Shown one piece after another: positions 8,675-17,247 of a stretch of 64,000 bases of DNA. The translations under genes and the position numbers were made by a program. Positions within the stretch are counted from its first letter, which is position 1. Every line of letters begins with the position of its first letter. The stretch is from an uncultured Clostridia bacterium (lineage in GTDB: Bacteria; Bacillota; Clostridia; Christensenellales; Borkfalkiaceae): positions 1 to 64,000 of the forward strand of contig CAKQSI010000008.1 of NCBI GenBank assembly GCA_934272745.1, written 5' to 3'. Below the pieces are notes generated by a model, which ran no database searches, was not told where the DNA came from, and saw only the letters and a list, made by a program, of their open reading frames with translations.

Positions 8675-9584
8675 TGTGCGATGCTCCTATGATATCTTTC
8701 AAATTTTCGATGTTGTATTTTTTCATAACGCGCGGCAGGTCTTCCACGATCTTTTTGCAGGCGAACGGATCGATAAGATTTGCCGTGCCCACTTCCACCG
8801 CAGTGGCGCCCGCAATCATCATTTCCACCACGTCTTCCGCAGAAGAAACGCCGCCCATGCCGATGACGGGGATTTTTACCGCTTCGTACACCTGATAAAC
8901 CATGCGAAGCGCCACGGGAAACAAGCCTTTCCCCGCATACCCCGCGATTTTGTTGGCGATAATGGGGCGCCGGGTTTTCAGGTCGATGCGCATGCCCGTC
9001 ATGGTGTTGATCAGGCTGACGCCGTCCGCGCCGCCCTCTTCCGCCGCCTTTGCGATGGACACGACGTCGGTCACGTTGGGGGAAAGTTTGAGATAGACGG
9101 GTTTGTCGGTCACGGCTTTTACCGCTTTCGTCACCCGGTACACGCTTTCTGCGGAAGTGCCGAGCGCCATGCCGCCGGAGCGCACGTTGGGGCAACTGAC
9201 GTTGACTTCGAGCAAGCCGACCTGTTCTTCTTTCCCGAAGCGCTCGCAAAGTTTTACGTAATCTTCCTCGCACGAGCCGCCCACGTTGGCGATGACTTTT
9301 TTGCGGAAAAAAGCCTTCATTTCGGGCAGTTCGCAGGATAAAACGTGCTCCATGCCGGGGTTTTGCAGCCCGATGGAATTGATAATGCCCGTATCGCTTT
9401 CCGCAATGCGCGGCGTGGGGTTGCCGAAGCGCGGCTCCACCGTCGTCCCCTTAAAGGAAAAGGAGCCGAGTACGTTGATATCGTAAATTTCCGCAAACTC
9501 TTTGCCGTAGCCGAACGTCCCCGAAGCGGGAATGACCGGATTGTCCAGTTCCCAGCCCGAAAGGGTTACTTTTGTGCTTCCCAT
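8667..9584 (-). CDS. pyrD: Dihydroorotate dehydrogenase, class 1B catalytic subunit
   Basis: FMN-dependent oxidation of dihydroorotate to orotate; class 1B enzymes pass electrons through PyrK to NAD. 305 residues. The active-site base of class 1 enzymes, a cysteine, is Cys131 in NVSCPNVRSGG; substrate and FMN motifs NSIGLQNPG (69-77) and the GMGGVSSAEDV stretch are present. Immediately preceded by pyrK, whose end overlaps the pyrD start by 19 bases, which is exactly the pairing expected for the 1B heterotetramer. Confidence 0.96.
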   Translation of the reverse strand: MGSTKVTLSGWELDNPVIPASGTFGYGKEFAEIYDINVLGSFSFKGTTVEPRFGNPTPRIAESDTGIINSIGLQNPGMEHVLSCELPEMKAFFRKKVIANVGGSCEEDYVKLCERFGKEEQVGLLEVNVSCPNVRSGGMALGTSAESVYRVTKAVKAVTDKPVYLKLSPNVTDVVSIAKAAEEGGADGVSLINTMTGMRIDLKTRRPIIANKIAGYAGKGLFPVALRMVYQVYEAVKIPVIGMGGVSSAEDVVEMMIAGATAVEVGTANLIDPFACKKIVEDLPRVMKKYNIENLKDIIGASHNG

Positions 9585-10309
9585 AATAGTTCTCCCCGGT
9601 CAAACACAGGACCTTCCTTACAGACGCGCTTCGCGCCGTTTTTCGTCATGATCGAACACCCCATACACACGCCGAAGCCGCAGCCCATGCGCTCCTCCAT
9701 ACTGAATTCCGCACCCGAAGTCAGCGCGCCGTTCAGCGCTTTCAGCATCGGCAACGGACCGCAGGCGTAGCAGTAAGTGTAACTTAAGTCTTTGATAAGG
9801 TCGGTGACGAAGCCTTTCTGCCCCGCGCTGCCGTCGGCGGTCGCAAGCAGAACTTCCGCGCCCGCGTTTGCAAATTCCTCCTCGTAAAAGACCTCTTCTT
9901 TTTTGTTGAACCCCAGAATCACGGTGGGTTTTACGCCCCGCTCCGTCAGTTTTTTGCACAGCAGGTACAGCGGCGGAACGCCCGCTCCGCCCCCGACGAG
10001 CAGCGGTTTCTCTCCGCTTTTTTCAAGGTCGTACCCGTTGCCGAGTCCGGTTAAAACGTCGACCTTTTCGCCTATCGGAAGGCGGCTCATAATCTCCGTC
10101 CCCTTACCCACGACCTTGTACACCAAAGTCAGCCTGTCGCCGTCAAAATCGCACACTGAAATCGGGCGGCGGAGATAGCACCCCGGCACCGTTAAATTGA
10201 CAAACTGCCCCGCTTTGATGGTTTTGGGAAACTCCCCCGCAAGTGTCAGTTCGTAAACGTTTTCGGCAATCTTCCGGTTTTGTTGAATGATCGGGAAAAC
10301 CTGTTTCAT
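9566..10309 (-). CDS. pyrK: Dihydroorotate dehydrogenase electron-transfer subunit
   Basis: FAD and [2Fe-2S] subunit that connects PyrD to NAD+. 247 residues: ferredoxin-reductase-like FAD domain (RRPISVCDF), NAD domain (LLVGGGAGVPPLY), then a C-terminal cluster motif with Cys210, Cys215, Cys218 and Cys230 (Cx4Cx2Cx11C). The start at 10309 has AAGGAGAG eight bases upstream. The same frame stays open for 139 more codons upstream, but that stretch is arginine- and proline-rich and lies beyond the ribosome site, so it is not included. Confidence 0.95.
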   Translation of the reverse strand: MKQVFPIIQQNRKIAENVYELTLAGEFPKTIKAGQFVNLTVPGCYLRRPISVCDFDGDRLTLVYKVVGKGTEIMSRLPIGEKVDVLTGLGNGYDLEKSGEKPLLVGGGAGVPPLYLLCKKLTERGVKPTVILGFNKKEEVFYEEEFANAGAEVLLATADGSAGQKGFVTDLIKDLSYTYCYACGPLPMLKALNGALTSGAEFSMEERMGCGFGVCMGCSIMTKNGAKRVCKEGPVFDRGELLWEAQK

Positions 10310-10574
10310 GTTCTCTCCTTTGTTTTTATATCGCCCCGTTACCCCCCGCGAGGCGCGCGGAAGTGGAATTTCTTGCGCTATATTCGTAGCGCGGGACAGG
10401 GGAACCCCTCTCCTTTGTTCGTTTTTTGCTATAACGTACCCCCGTTTTCGGGAACGCGGCACTCTCACGCCAGCCGCTTTCGCCGCCGGCGCCAGAGATT
10501 TATTTCGCCCACGCCCGACGGCACGTTTCGCCCGCCGCCGGCGCCGGCGCAAACCTGCCGATTTCTTCTTTCTG
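10310..10574 (-). other. carB-pyrK spacer
   Basis: 265 bases, by far the longest gap inside the pyr operon. GC-rich, with repeated GCCGGCGCC blocks and two copies of CAAAGGAGAG: one is the pyrK ribosome site (about 10312-10321), the other at about 10405-10415 has no following gene. No convincing promoter, terminator or small gene seen. It may be the remnant of a lost gene. Confidence 0.5.
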
Positions 10575-13500
10575 TCAGCTGTCGATGGTGGAAACGCACA
10601 ATGTGGTTTCTTCCAAAACGTCCAGAAGCACGCGTACCGTGTCCAGCGCGGTAAACGTCGTGATGTTATTTTCGGTCGCGATTTTGCGGATCTTGTAGCC
10701 GTCGGTATTTTCGCCGTTCTGCGCAACGTCCCCCGTGTTGACGACGTAGGCGATATGCCCCTGCCGGAGGGCGCCGGGGATATCGTCCGACCCGTCGCTG
10801 ATCTTTTTCAGCACGCGGGTGCGGATACCGTTGGCTTTTAGATATTCGGCGGTGCCGCTGGTGGCTTCGATATTAAAGCCGAGGTTATAGAACCTGCGAA
10901 TGAGCGGCAGCGCTTCTTCCTTATCCTTATCGCACACGGTGACGAACACCGTGCCGTAATTCTGCAGTTTCATGCCCGAAGCCTGCAATGCTTTATACAG
11001 GGCGCGATTCAACTTGTCGTCGTAACCGATCGCCTCGCCCGTAGATTTCATTTCCGGCGAAAGGTAGGCGTCCAAGCCGCGGATCTTGCTGAAGGAGAAC
11101 ACCGGCACTTTGACGTATCTTCTCTTCTTTTCGTCGGGATAGATATCGAAAATACCCTGCTCTTTCAGCGTTTTGCCCAAAATAACCTCGGTTGCGATGT
11201 CTGCGATGGAGTACCCCGTCGCCTTGGAAAGGAAGGGCACCGTGCGCGAGGAACGCGGATTGACTTCGATAATATACACTTTGTCGTTTTTATCGACGAT
11301 GAACTGAATGTTATATACGCCGACAATGCCGATGGCAAGCCCTAATTTTTTAGTATATTGCAAAATGGTGCCTTTTACTTTGTCCGAAATGCTGAACGGC
11401 GGGTACACGCTGATGCTGTCGCCGCTGTGTACGCCCGTTTTTTCGACCAGTTCCATAATGCCGGGCACGAACACGTCCTTGCCGTCGCAGACCGCGTCTA
11501 CCTCCACCTCTTTGCCGACGACGTATTTATCGACGAGAACGGGTTTGTCTTCCCCGATCTCCACGGCGGTTTTGAGGTATTTCCGAAGCGACGCTTCGTC
11601 CGGAACGATGCGCATCGCCCGTCCGCCCAGCACGAACGAAGGGCGAACCAGCACGGGATAACCGATCTCTTTTGCCGTTTTTACGCCGTCTTCCACGTTT
11701 GTGACCGCTTTGCCCTCCGGCTTGGGGATATCCAGTTTTTCCAGCAGTTTTTCAAACAGATCGCGGTCCTCGGCATTGGCGATGGCTTTGCAGTCGGTGC
11801 CGATCAGTTTCACGCCGCGGCGTTCCAGCCCCTCGGCAAGGTTGATCGCCGTCTGCCCGCCGAGAATGGTGATGACGCCGTACGGCTGCTCGAGATCGAC
11901 CACATTCATCACGTCTTCCACGGTCAGCGGCTCGAAATACAGTTTGTCCGACGTGGTATAGTCGGTAGAAACGGTTTCCGGATTGTTGTTGATGATGACG
12001 GCTTTATAGCCGGATTTTTTAATGGTCTGCACGGCGTGCACGGTGGAATAGTCGAATTCCACCCCCTGCCCGATACGAATGGGTCCCGCGCCGAGTACCA
12101 GAATGCTCTTTCCGTTTTCTCCCTTTTTCGCTTCGTTTTCCTCTCCGTCGTAAGTGGAGTAATAGTAAGGAATGTACGCGTCGAATTCCGAAGCGCAGGA
12201 GTCGATGGCTTTATATTTGGGCAGAACGCCGCATTTTTTGCGGAAATCCGAAACCTCGGCTTCGCCCGTTTTCCAAAGCCTTGCCACCGCCTTATCCGAA
12301 AAGCCGTACCGTTTGCAGGTTTTTAAAACTTCTTCGTCAAAGGGATTCGCGGCGGCCTCCTTTTCGATCTCGGTAATGTGGCGGATTTTTACAAGGAAAA
12401 AGCGGTCGATCTGCGTGATTTCCGCGATTTTTTCGACGTCCGCGCCCCGGCGGAACAGTTCCGCGATCATAAACAGGCGATCGTCGGTCGCTTCCTTTAC
12501 GTAGCCCAGAAGTTCGGCTTCGGTCATCTCCTCGGCTTTCTTTTTGAAGAGGTGATAAGCGCCAACTTCCAGCGAACGCACGGCTTTGAGTAAACTTTCT
12601 TCAAAGTTTCTGCCCACGCTCATGACTTCGCCGGTGGCTTTCATCTGCGTGGAAAGCCGGTTGCTCGCCCCCGCGAATTTATCGAAGGGGAAACGCGGCA
12701 TTTTGGTCACGACGTAGTCCAGCGACGGTTCGAAACTTGCCGGCGTGTTGGGCAGAATGATTTCTTCCAGATGCAGTCCCACCGCGATTTTGGCGGAAAC
12801 CCGCGCAATGGGGAAACCGCTCGCCTTGCTTGCAAGCGCCGACGAGCGCGAAACCCGGGGGTTGACTTCGATCACGTAATATTGGAAGGAGTACGGGTCG
12901 AGTGCGAACTGCACGTTGCAGCCCCCTTCGATTTTCAGCGCGCGGATAATTTTGAGCGCGGAATTGCGCAGCATCTGATATTCTTTGTTTGCCAGCGTCT
13001 GGCTGGGGCAAACGACCACGGAGTCGCCGGTATGCACGCCCACCGGGTCGAGGTTTTCCATATTACAGACGACGATCGCGGTGTCGTTCGCGTCGCGCAT
13101 GACTTCGTATTCGATCTCTTTATAGCCCTTGACGCTTTTTTCGATCAGCACTTCGTGCACGGGGGAAAGTTCCAGCGCGTTTTCCATCATGGTGCGGAAT
13201 TCTTCCTCGTTATCCGCAAATCCGCCGCCCGTACCGCCCAGCGTGAACGCCGGGCGCAGCACCACGGGATAGCCGATTTTTTTCGCGGCGCGGACGCCTT
13301 CTTCCACGCTGTGCGCGATTTCGGACGGACAGACCGGTTCCCCGATCTCCTCGCAAAGTTGTTTGAACAGGTCGCGGTCTTCCGCCCGCTCGATACTTTC
13401 CGCCTTGGTGCCTAAAAGTTCTACGCGGCATTCCTTCAAAACGCCTTTCTTTTCCAGCTGCATGGCAAGGTTCAACCCCGTCTGTCCGCCCAGCCCCGGA

Positions 13501-13760
13501 ATAATGGCGTCCGGACGCTCGTAGCGAATGATCTTTGCCGTGTATTCCAGCGTCAGCGGCTCCATATACACTTTGTCCGCAACCGAGGTGTCGGTCATGA
13601 TGGTGGCGGGGTTGGAATTGCAAAGCACCACTTCGTACCCCTCTTCCTTTAAGGCAAGACACGCCTGCGTGCCGGCGTAATCAAATTCCGCCGCCTGTCC
13701 GATGACGATCGGACCGCTGCCAAGTACCATGATTTTCTTTAAATCTTTTCTTTTCGGCAT
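10575..13760 (-). CDS. carB: Carbamoyl-phosphate synthase large subunit
   Basis: Makes carbamoyl phosphate from bicarbonate, ammonia and two ATP. 1061 residues with the duplicated ATP-grasp architecture: each half begins with an ATP/biotin-carboxylase-like motif (MVLGSGPIVIGQAAEFDYAGTQA near 11; LVLGAGPIRIGQGVEFDYSTVHA near 550), each with an NPRVSRSSALAS- or NPRSSRTVPFLSK-type loop, and an MGS-like regulatory domain in the last ~130 residues. In Firmicutes UMP commonly acts there, but effector specificity cannot be read from sequence alone. Sits directly after carA with a 17-base gap; ribosome site AAAGG. Confidence 0.97.
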   Translation of the reverse strand: MPKRKDLKKIMVLGSGPIVIGQAAEFDYAGTQACLALKEEGYEVVLCNSNPATIMTDTSVADKVYMEPLTLEYTAKIIRYERPDAIIPGLGGQTGLNLAMQLEKKGVLKECRVELLGTKAESIERAEDRDLFKQLCEEIGEPVCPSEIAHSVEEGVRAAKKIGYPVVLRPAFTLGGTGGGFADNEEEFRTMMENALELSPVHEVLIEKSVKGYKEIEYEVMRDANDTAIVVCNMENLDPVGVHTGDSVVVCPSQTLANKEYQMLRNSALKIIRALKIEGGCNVQFALDPYSFQYYVIEVNPRVSRSSALASKASGFPIARVSAKIAVGLHLEEIILPNTPASFEPSLDYVVTKMPRFPFDKFAGASNRLSTQMKATGEVMSVGRNFEESLLKAVRSLEVGAYHLFKKKAEEMTEAELLGYVKEATDDRLFMIAELFRRGADVEKIAEITQIDRFFLVKIRHITEIEKEAAANPFDEEVLKTCKRYGFSDKAVARLWKTGEAEVSDFRKKCGVLPKYKAIDSCASEFDAYIPYYYSTYDGEENEAKKGENGKSILVLGAGPIRIGQGVEFDYSTVHAVQTIKKSGYKAVIINNNPETVSTDYTTSDKLYFEPLTVEDVMNVVDLEQPYGVITILGGQTAINLAEGLERRGVKLIGTDCKAIANAEDRDLFEKLLEKLDIPKPEGKAVTNVEDGVKTAKEIGYPVLVRPSFVLGGRAMRIVPDEASLRKYLKTAVEIGEDKPVLVDKYVVGKEVEVDAVCDGKDVFVPGIMELVEKTGVHSGDSISVYPPFSISDKVKGTILQYTKKLGLAIGIVGVYNIQFIVDKNDKVYIIEVNPRSSRTVPFLSKATGYSIADIATEVILGKTLKEQGIFDIYPDEKKRRYVKVPVFSFSKIRGLDAYLSPEMKSTGEAIGYDDKLNRALYKALQASGMKLQNYGTVFVTVCDKDKEEALPLIRRFYNLGFNIEATSGTAEYLKANGIRTRVLKKISDGSDDIPGALRQGHIAYVVNTGDVAQNGENTDGYKIRKIATENNITTFTALDTVRVLLDVLEETTLCVSTIDS

Positions 13761-13776
13761 AACCTTTGACCTCGGA

Positions 13777-14859
13777 TTATTTTCTCATATTTTTGACGAA
13801 TTCGCGAAACAGATACCCGCTGTCTTCGGGTCCGGGCGCGCTTTCGGGGTGATACTGAACGGAGAACACCTTGTCTTTTTTGCACTCCAAGCCCTCCACC
13901 GTGTGGTCGAGCAGATTGACGTGCGTCACCGTAAGATCGGTCCCCTTAAGGGAGGCTTCGTCCACGGCATAGCTGTGGTTTTGCGAAGTGATTTCTACCT
14001 TGCCGGTCTTTAAGTTTTTGACCGGGTGGTTGCCGCCGCGGTGCCCGAATTTAAGTTTATAGGTTTTCGCGCCGTAGGCAAGCGCGATCATCTGGTGTCC
14101 TAAACAGATCCCGAAGATGGGATATTTCCCGCGCAGGGCTTTGACCAGTTCCACGACCGTGGTCACGTCTTCCGGGTCGCCGGGACCATTGGAAAGGAAT
14201 ACCCCGTCCGGCTTGAATTTTTCGATCTCCGCCGCCGTCACCGTGCAGGGAAACACGGTCACGTCGCAGCCGCAGCGGTTGAGCGACCGCACGATGTTGA
14301 GTTTGATGCCGCAATCGACCGCCGCCACGCGGAATTTGGGGTTGGACACGGGCGAACGCCACGCTTTTTTGGTGGAAACCAGCGGCACGGCGTCTTTTCT
14401 CGTTTCCGCGGCAAGAATGCGTTTTACGCCCTCTTCCCGGGAAACGTCCGGCGTGGTTATGATACCCCGCCTGCTGCCGTGGTCGCGGATACTTCTCGTT
14501 AATTTTCTGGTATCGACGCCGGAGATTCCGGGAATGCCGTACCGCTCCAGTTTTTCCGAAAGAGTCATGGCGCTGCGGAAGTTGGAGGGTTCGTCGTTGT
14601 ATTCCGAAACGATCAGGGCGCCCAAAGTGGGCGTTCTCGTTTCATCGTCGTCGTTGTTCACGCCGTAGTTTCCGATCAAGGGATAGGTCATCACCACGCC
14701 CTGAAAGGTGTACGACGGGTCGGATACAATCTCCTGATAGCCCACCATGGAGGTGTTGAACACTACCTCGATCACGCGGTCTTCTTTCGCGCCGAAAGCG
14801 TAACCTAAGTATTCGCTTCCGTCCTCTAAAATCAGTTTTCTGTCGAATTGTCTTGCCAT
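13777..14859 (-). CDS. carA: Carbamoyl-phosphate synthase small (glutaminase) subunit
   Basis: Hydrolyses glutamine and channels ammonia to CarB. 360 residues: N-terminal CPSase small-chain domain, then a class I glutamine amidotransferase with nucleophile Cys252 (GICLGHQ) and His337/Glu339 in YHPESAPGPED. Start at 14859 is supported by GGAGG nine bases upstream; an upstream ATG at 14892 lies inside pyrC without such a site. The first 28 bases overlap the end of pyrC, so the genes are probably translationally coupled. Confidence 0.96.
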   Translation of the reverse strand: MARQFDRKLILEDGSEYLGYAFGAKEDRVIEVVFNTSMVGYQEIVSDPSYTFQGVVMTYPLIGNYGVNNDDDETRTPTLGALIVSEYNDEPSNFRSAMTLSEKLERYGIPGISGVDTRKLTRSIRDHGSRRGIITTPDVSREEGVKRILAAETRKDAVPLVSTKKAWRSPVSNPKFRVAAVDCGIKLNIVRSLNRCGCDVTVFPCTVTAAEIEKFKPDGVFLSNGPGDPEDVTTVVELVKALRGKYPIFGICLGHQMIALAYGAKTYKLKFGHRGGNHPVKNLKTGKVEITSQNHSYAVDEASLKGTDLTVTHVNLLDHTVEGLECKKDKVFSVQYHPESAPGPEDSGYLFREFVKNMRK

Positions 14860-16052
14860 ACCGTTTTTCCTCCGCACACCGTAAGTAGACATTTGCCGTA
14901 AACCGTTCTGCCGGCAAAGGGCGTGCTTTTGCCTTTGGATAAAAATTTTTGAGGGTCGATCCTCTGCGTTTGCTTCAGATCGAACACCGTGTAGTCGTTA
15001 TACGCAAGCGGAATGCCGAAGCGCTTCCGCGGCGCTATCGCAAGCAGTTCCACCAGTTTTTTCAAGGAAATGACGCCTTCCTTGACCAGATAAGTATACA
15101 GAACGGGGAACGCCGTCTCGAGCCCCACCACGCCGAACGGGCTTTTTTCCAAGCCCCGCGCTTTTTCTTCTTCGGAGTGGGGCGCGTGGTCGGTCGCAAT
15201 CATGTCGATCGTCCCGTCCTTTAGCCCCATAAGAAGCGCTTCCCGGTCTTTTTTCGTCCCCAGCGGCGGATTCATTTTGAACCGTCCGTCTTCCTCTAAG
15301 TCGTCCTCGGTCAGCACGAGGTAGTGCGGCGCGGTTTCCGCGGTGACGTCCACGCCCCGCTTTTTTGCCGCGCGGATGAGTTCCACGCTTTCTTTGGCGG
15401 AAACGTGGCAGACGTGGTATTTCACGCCCGTTTCCTCCGCCAGTTTCAGGTCGCGTTCCACTGCCAGATATTCGCTTTCGGGCGGAATGCCGCGGTGTCC
15501 GTGCTCCTTTTGATATTTGCCTTTGCGGATATAGCCGTCAAACAGATGTGCTTCGTCTTCGCAGTGCGCGGCGAACACTTTGCCGAGGCGTTTTGCCTCC
15601 AGCATGACGCGGCGCGTCATTTCGTCCGACTGCACGCCCTTCCCGTCGTCCGAAAAGGCACAGACGTAGGGCGCCATGGCGGAGAGATCGGCAAGTTCCT
15701 TTCCCTTTTCCCCCACGGTTGCTGCGCCGTACGGATAGACGGCGATTTCCGCGTCCCGCGCGATGATCTCCCGCTCCCGCCGCAGATTTTCCAGACTGTC
15801 CGGCACGGGGGAAAGGTTGGGCATGGCGCAGACTGCGGTGTACCCGCCGTGCGCGGCGGCAAGCGTCCCCGTTTTCATGCTTTCTTTGTAAAAAAAACCC
15901 GGCTCTCTCAAGTGCACGTGCACGTCGCAGAAACCGGGAAAAATAACAAGATCTTCACTTTCAAAAAACAACGCGGCATCCGCGCGGTTCAAAAACCGCT
16001 GCTCTAACGCTTGTACCGCCGTATCCGTTTGTCTGTCTTTGAAAATCGCCAT
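14832..16052 (-). CDS. pyrC: Dihydroorotase
   Basis: Zinc enzyme closing carbamoyl aspartate to dihydroorotate. 406 residues, class I type: metal motif DVHVHLREPG at 43-52, then CAMPN, AAHCEDE, the CHVSAKES metal histidine, and ATDHAPHS with the catalytic Asp. The N-terminal beta-sandwich is short and unusual (MAIFKDRQTD rather than the typical start). First gene of the pyr operon. The start codon at 16052 is preceded by AAGG, then seven T; both belong to a terminator-like hairpin (16061-16080), so initiation is probably regulated. An alternative ATG at 16085 would add 11 residues encoded by that hairpin. Confidence 0.93.
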   Translation of the reverse strand: MAIFKDRQTDTAVQALEQRFLNRADAALFFESEDLVIFPGFCDVHVHLREPGFFYKESMKTGTLAAAHGGYTAVCAMPNLSPVPDSLENLRREREIIARDAEIAVYPYGAATVGEKGKELADLSAMAPYVCAFSDDGKGVQSDEMTRRVMLEAKRLGKVFAAHCEDEAHLFDGYIRKGKYQKEHGHRGIPPESEYLAVERDLKLAEETGVKYHVCHVSAKESVELIRAAKKRGVDVTAETAPHYLVLTEDDLEEDGRFKMNPPLGTKKDREALLMGLKDGTIDMIATDHAPHSEEEKARGLEKSPFGVVGLETAFPVLYTYLVKEGVISLKKLVELLAIAPRKRFGIPLAYNDYTVFDLKQTQRIDPQKFLSKGKSTPFAGRTVYGKCLLTVCGGKTVWQDNSTEN

Positions 16053-16080
16053 AAAAAAACCTTGCCGAGAAACCGACAAG
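16052..16080 (-). promoter_or_regulatory. Attenuator-like terminator hairpin at the pyrC start
   Basis: On the minus-strand transcript a 7-bp stem (arms CTTGTCG and CGGCAAG, one G-U pair, 6-base loop, 16061-16080) is followed by G and seven U that run into the pyrC ATG at 16052. That is the form of an intrinsic terminator. The 3' arm includes the AAGG that would serve as the pyrC ribosome site, so folding could block both transcription and translation. A second small hairpin (6-bp stem, 16098-16115) and a U-rich stretch (16081-16097) precede it. I see no PyrR-binding consensus and no pyrR gene in the window. Confidence 0.65.
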
Positions 16081-16101
16081 ATCACAACAAAACAAACCCG
16101 C

Positions 16102-16149
16102 TTAATCGAAAGCGGACGGATATTCTTTTCGTCGTGGATTTTGCGGCAT
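16102..16149 (-). CDS. Possible 15-residue leader peptide of the pyr operon
   Basis: Between promoter and attenuator an ATG at 16149 opens 15 codons (begins MPQNPRRKEY) and ends with TAA at 16102-16104, inside the loop-side arm of the first leader hairpin. The ribosome site is weak (GGTACAGAG). Position and stop placement resemble leader peptides of transcription attenuators, but the ribosome would stall about 20 bases short of the terminator stem, so an effect is uncertain. It may be a chance ORF. Confidence 0.3.
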   Translation of the reverse strand: MPQNPRRKEYPSAFD

Positions 16150-16178
16150 CTCTGTACCGTATTAAAATTCTCCGCTTT

Positions 16179-16207
16179 ATTGTACCCTTTCTTTCTCCTT
16201 TTGTCAA
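16179..16207 (-). promoter_or_regulatory. pyr operon promoter
   Basis: Minus strand TTGACA (16202-16207), exactly 17 bp, TACAAT (16179-16184). Transcription would start near 16172, giving a ~120-base leader that contains the small ORF and the attenuator-like hairpin ahead of pyrC. Confidence 0.9.
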
Positions 16208-16256
16208 GCGTTCTTTCCCCCTTTCGGGAAAATAAAATTGTCCCTGCTTTTTATTG

Positions 16257-16360
16257 TCCGGCGGGGCGATCGGTGATCGCCACTGCTTTTCGCTATCCGG
16301 CGGGACGATCGGTGATCGCCACTACTTTTCGTTATCCGGCGGGGCGATCGGTGATCGCCC
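16257..16360. repeat. 39-bp tandem repeat, three palindromic copies
   Basis: Copies start at 16257, 16296 and 16335, period 39 bp. Each has TCCGGCGGG followed by the inverted repeat GGCGATC-GGT-GATCGCC (one arm base differs in copy 2) and an A/T-richer tail. The array lies between the barstar stop (16402) and the pyr promoter, in the 3' end of the immunity operon, and could terminate that transcript or bind a protein; neither is shown. Confidence 0.9.
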
Positions 16361-16401
16361 GCTTTTTGCGTTTTTCTGATAGTGCCGCCTTCCAGCACGA
16401 C

Positions 16402-16683
16402 TTAATCTCTTTTTATCACGACGATCTGCCCGGGGAATTTCTGCTCTGCTAAGGAAAAGCATTGCATTATTTTGCGCAGCATATTGCGGTTATACTCGTT
16501 TTCTTTCCTCGAAAACCCCGTAAATACGATCTCGCACGGCAAGTCGATATAGCCCGAAAGCATATCCCAAAGCGCGCCCGCATTCTTCCCGAAATATTCC
16601 GGAAAACCCATTCTTTGCTGCAAAATATCGTAAAATTCTTCCGCCCGGGTAAATTCGTCGCGTCGAAATTCGTATCGATTCAT
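16402..16683 (-). CDS. Barstar-family ribonuclease inhibitor
   Basis: 93 residues matching the barstar fold: MGFPEYFGKNAGALWDMLSGYID (about 26-48) is the signature helix that plugs the barnase active site, with the conserved Tyr-Phe-Gly-Lys-Asn and Leu-Trp-Asp. The C-terminal beta strand IVVIKR is also typical. Start at 16683 with GGGAG six bases upstream. Last gene of a cassette with two DUF4926-like proteins and a candidate toxin; no barnase-like RNase is in the window, so this may be an orphan immunity gene or act on toxins from competing cells. Confidence 0.85.
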   Translation of the reverse strand: MNRYEFRRDEFTRAEEFYDILQQRMGFPEYFGKNAGALWDMLSGYIDLPCEIVFTGFSRKENEYNRNMLRKIMQCFSLAEQKFPGQIVVIKRD

Positions 16684-16732
16684 TTTTCTCCCTTTCCCCG
16701 CCGCAATCCAAGTTCTGCCCGGACGGCGCCTT

Positions 16733-17197
16733 TTATTCCAGCACGCGGAAATCGTCGCGATCGACGCAAAGTTCCGCGTCGTTGTCTATAAACTGAATAT
16801 CCCAGCGATTGTCGATTGCATACGGAATCAACACGTTGCCGACCATTCCCTTATGCACACCCTCTTTGGCGTACTCCGGCTTTTCCACCAATAGTTCTAC
16901 CCAGTCGCACTCTTTTACGTCCTGTTCGTGAAGCCTTGGGTGAGAAGTTAAATCTTCCTTTGCAAAAAACTCCTTCATTTCCTCAATCAACGTTTCATCG
17001 CATCTGGACGAAAACGACAGGTGTCTGACCTCTGTCGTCGCATAGGCGCGCTCCCCGTGGTAATACGGATTAAAAAACGAAATGAGCGCTTTTTCTCCGT
17101 CCAATTTTATAATCATTCCGTGATACCCTTTATGGATACCCCTTTCTGCCAGTTCCGGTACCTCTTCCATCAGTTCGATACTGTCATACTCTCTCAT
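16733..17197 (-). CDS. DUF4926-like immunity protein, copy 2
   Basis: 154 residues made of two related halves: EVPELAERGIHKGYHGMIIK (about 13-32) and EKPEYAKEGVHKGMVGNVLI (about 101-120), each the short SH3-like beta unit with the HKG-x2-G turn that marks DUF4926-type proteins. Such proteins are common beside polymorphic toxins as immunity factors; that role is inference from context. Closely similar to the protein at 17248-17712, especially in the last ~40 residues, which are nearly identical. Ribosome site GGAG at the expected distance. Strand order is toxin, copy 1, this gene, barstar. Confidence 0.7.
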   Translation of the reverse strand: MREYDSIELMEEVPELAERGIHKGYHGMIIKLDGEKALISFFNPYYHGERAYATTEVRHLSFSSRCDETLIEEMKEFFAKEDLTSHPRLHEQDVKECDWVELLVEKPEYAKEGVHKGMVGNVLIPYAIDNRWDIQFIDNDAELCVDRDDFRVLE

Positions 17198-17247
17198 AAT
17201 TTACTCCTTTCCCCGCCGCAATCCAAGTTCTGCCCGGACGGCGCCTT

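Noticed and set aside
9566..10726. pyrK as a 386-residue protein
   Set aside because: The extra 139 N-terminal codons are Arg/Pro-rich, overlap carB and lie upstream of the real AAGGAG-ATG.
11358..12326. Long plus-strand frames (up to 322 codons) opposite carB
   Set aside because: Shadow frames caused by high-GC third positions; His/Phe-rich composition typical of antisense of real genes.
16257..16360. CRISPR array
   Set aside because: Only three direct copies with no unique spacers between them and no cas genes; it is a simple tandem repeat.
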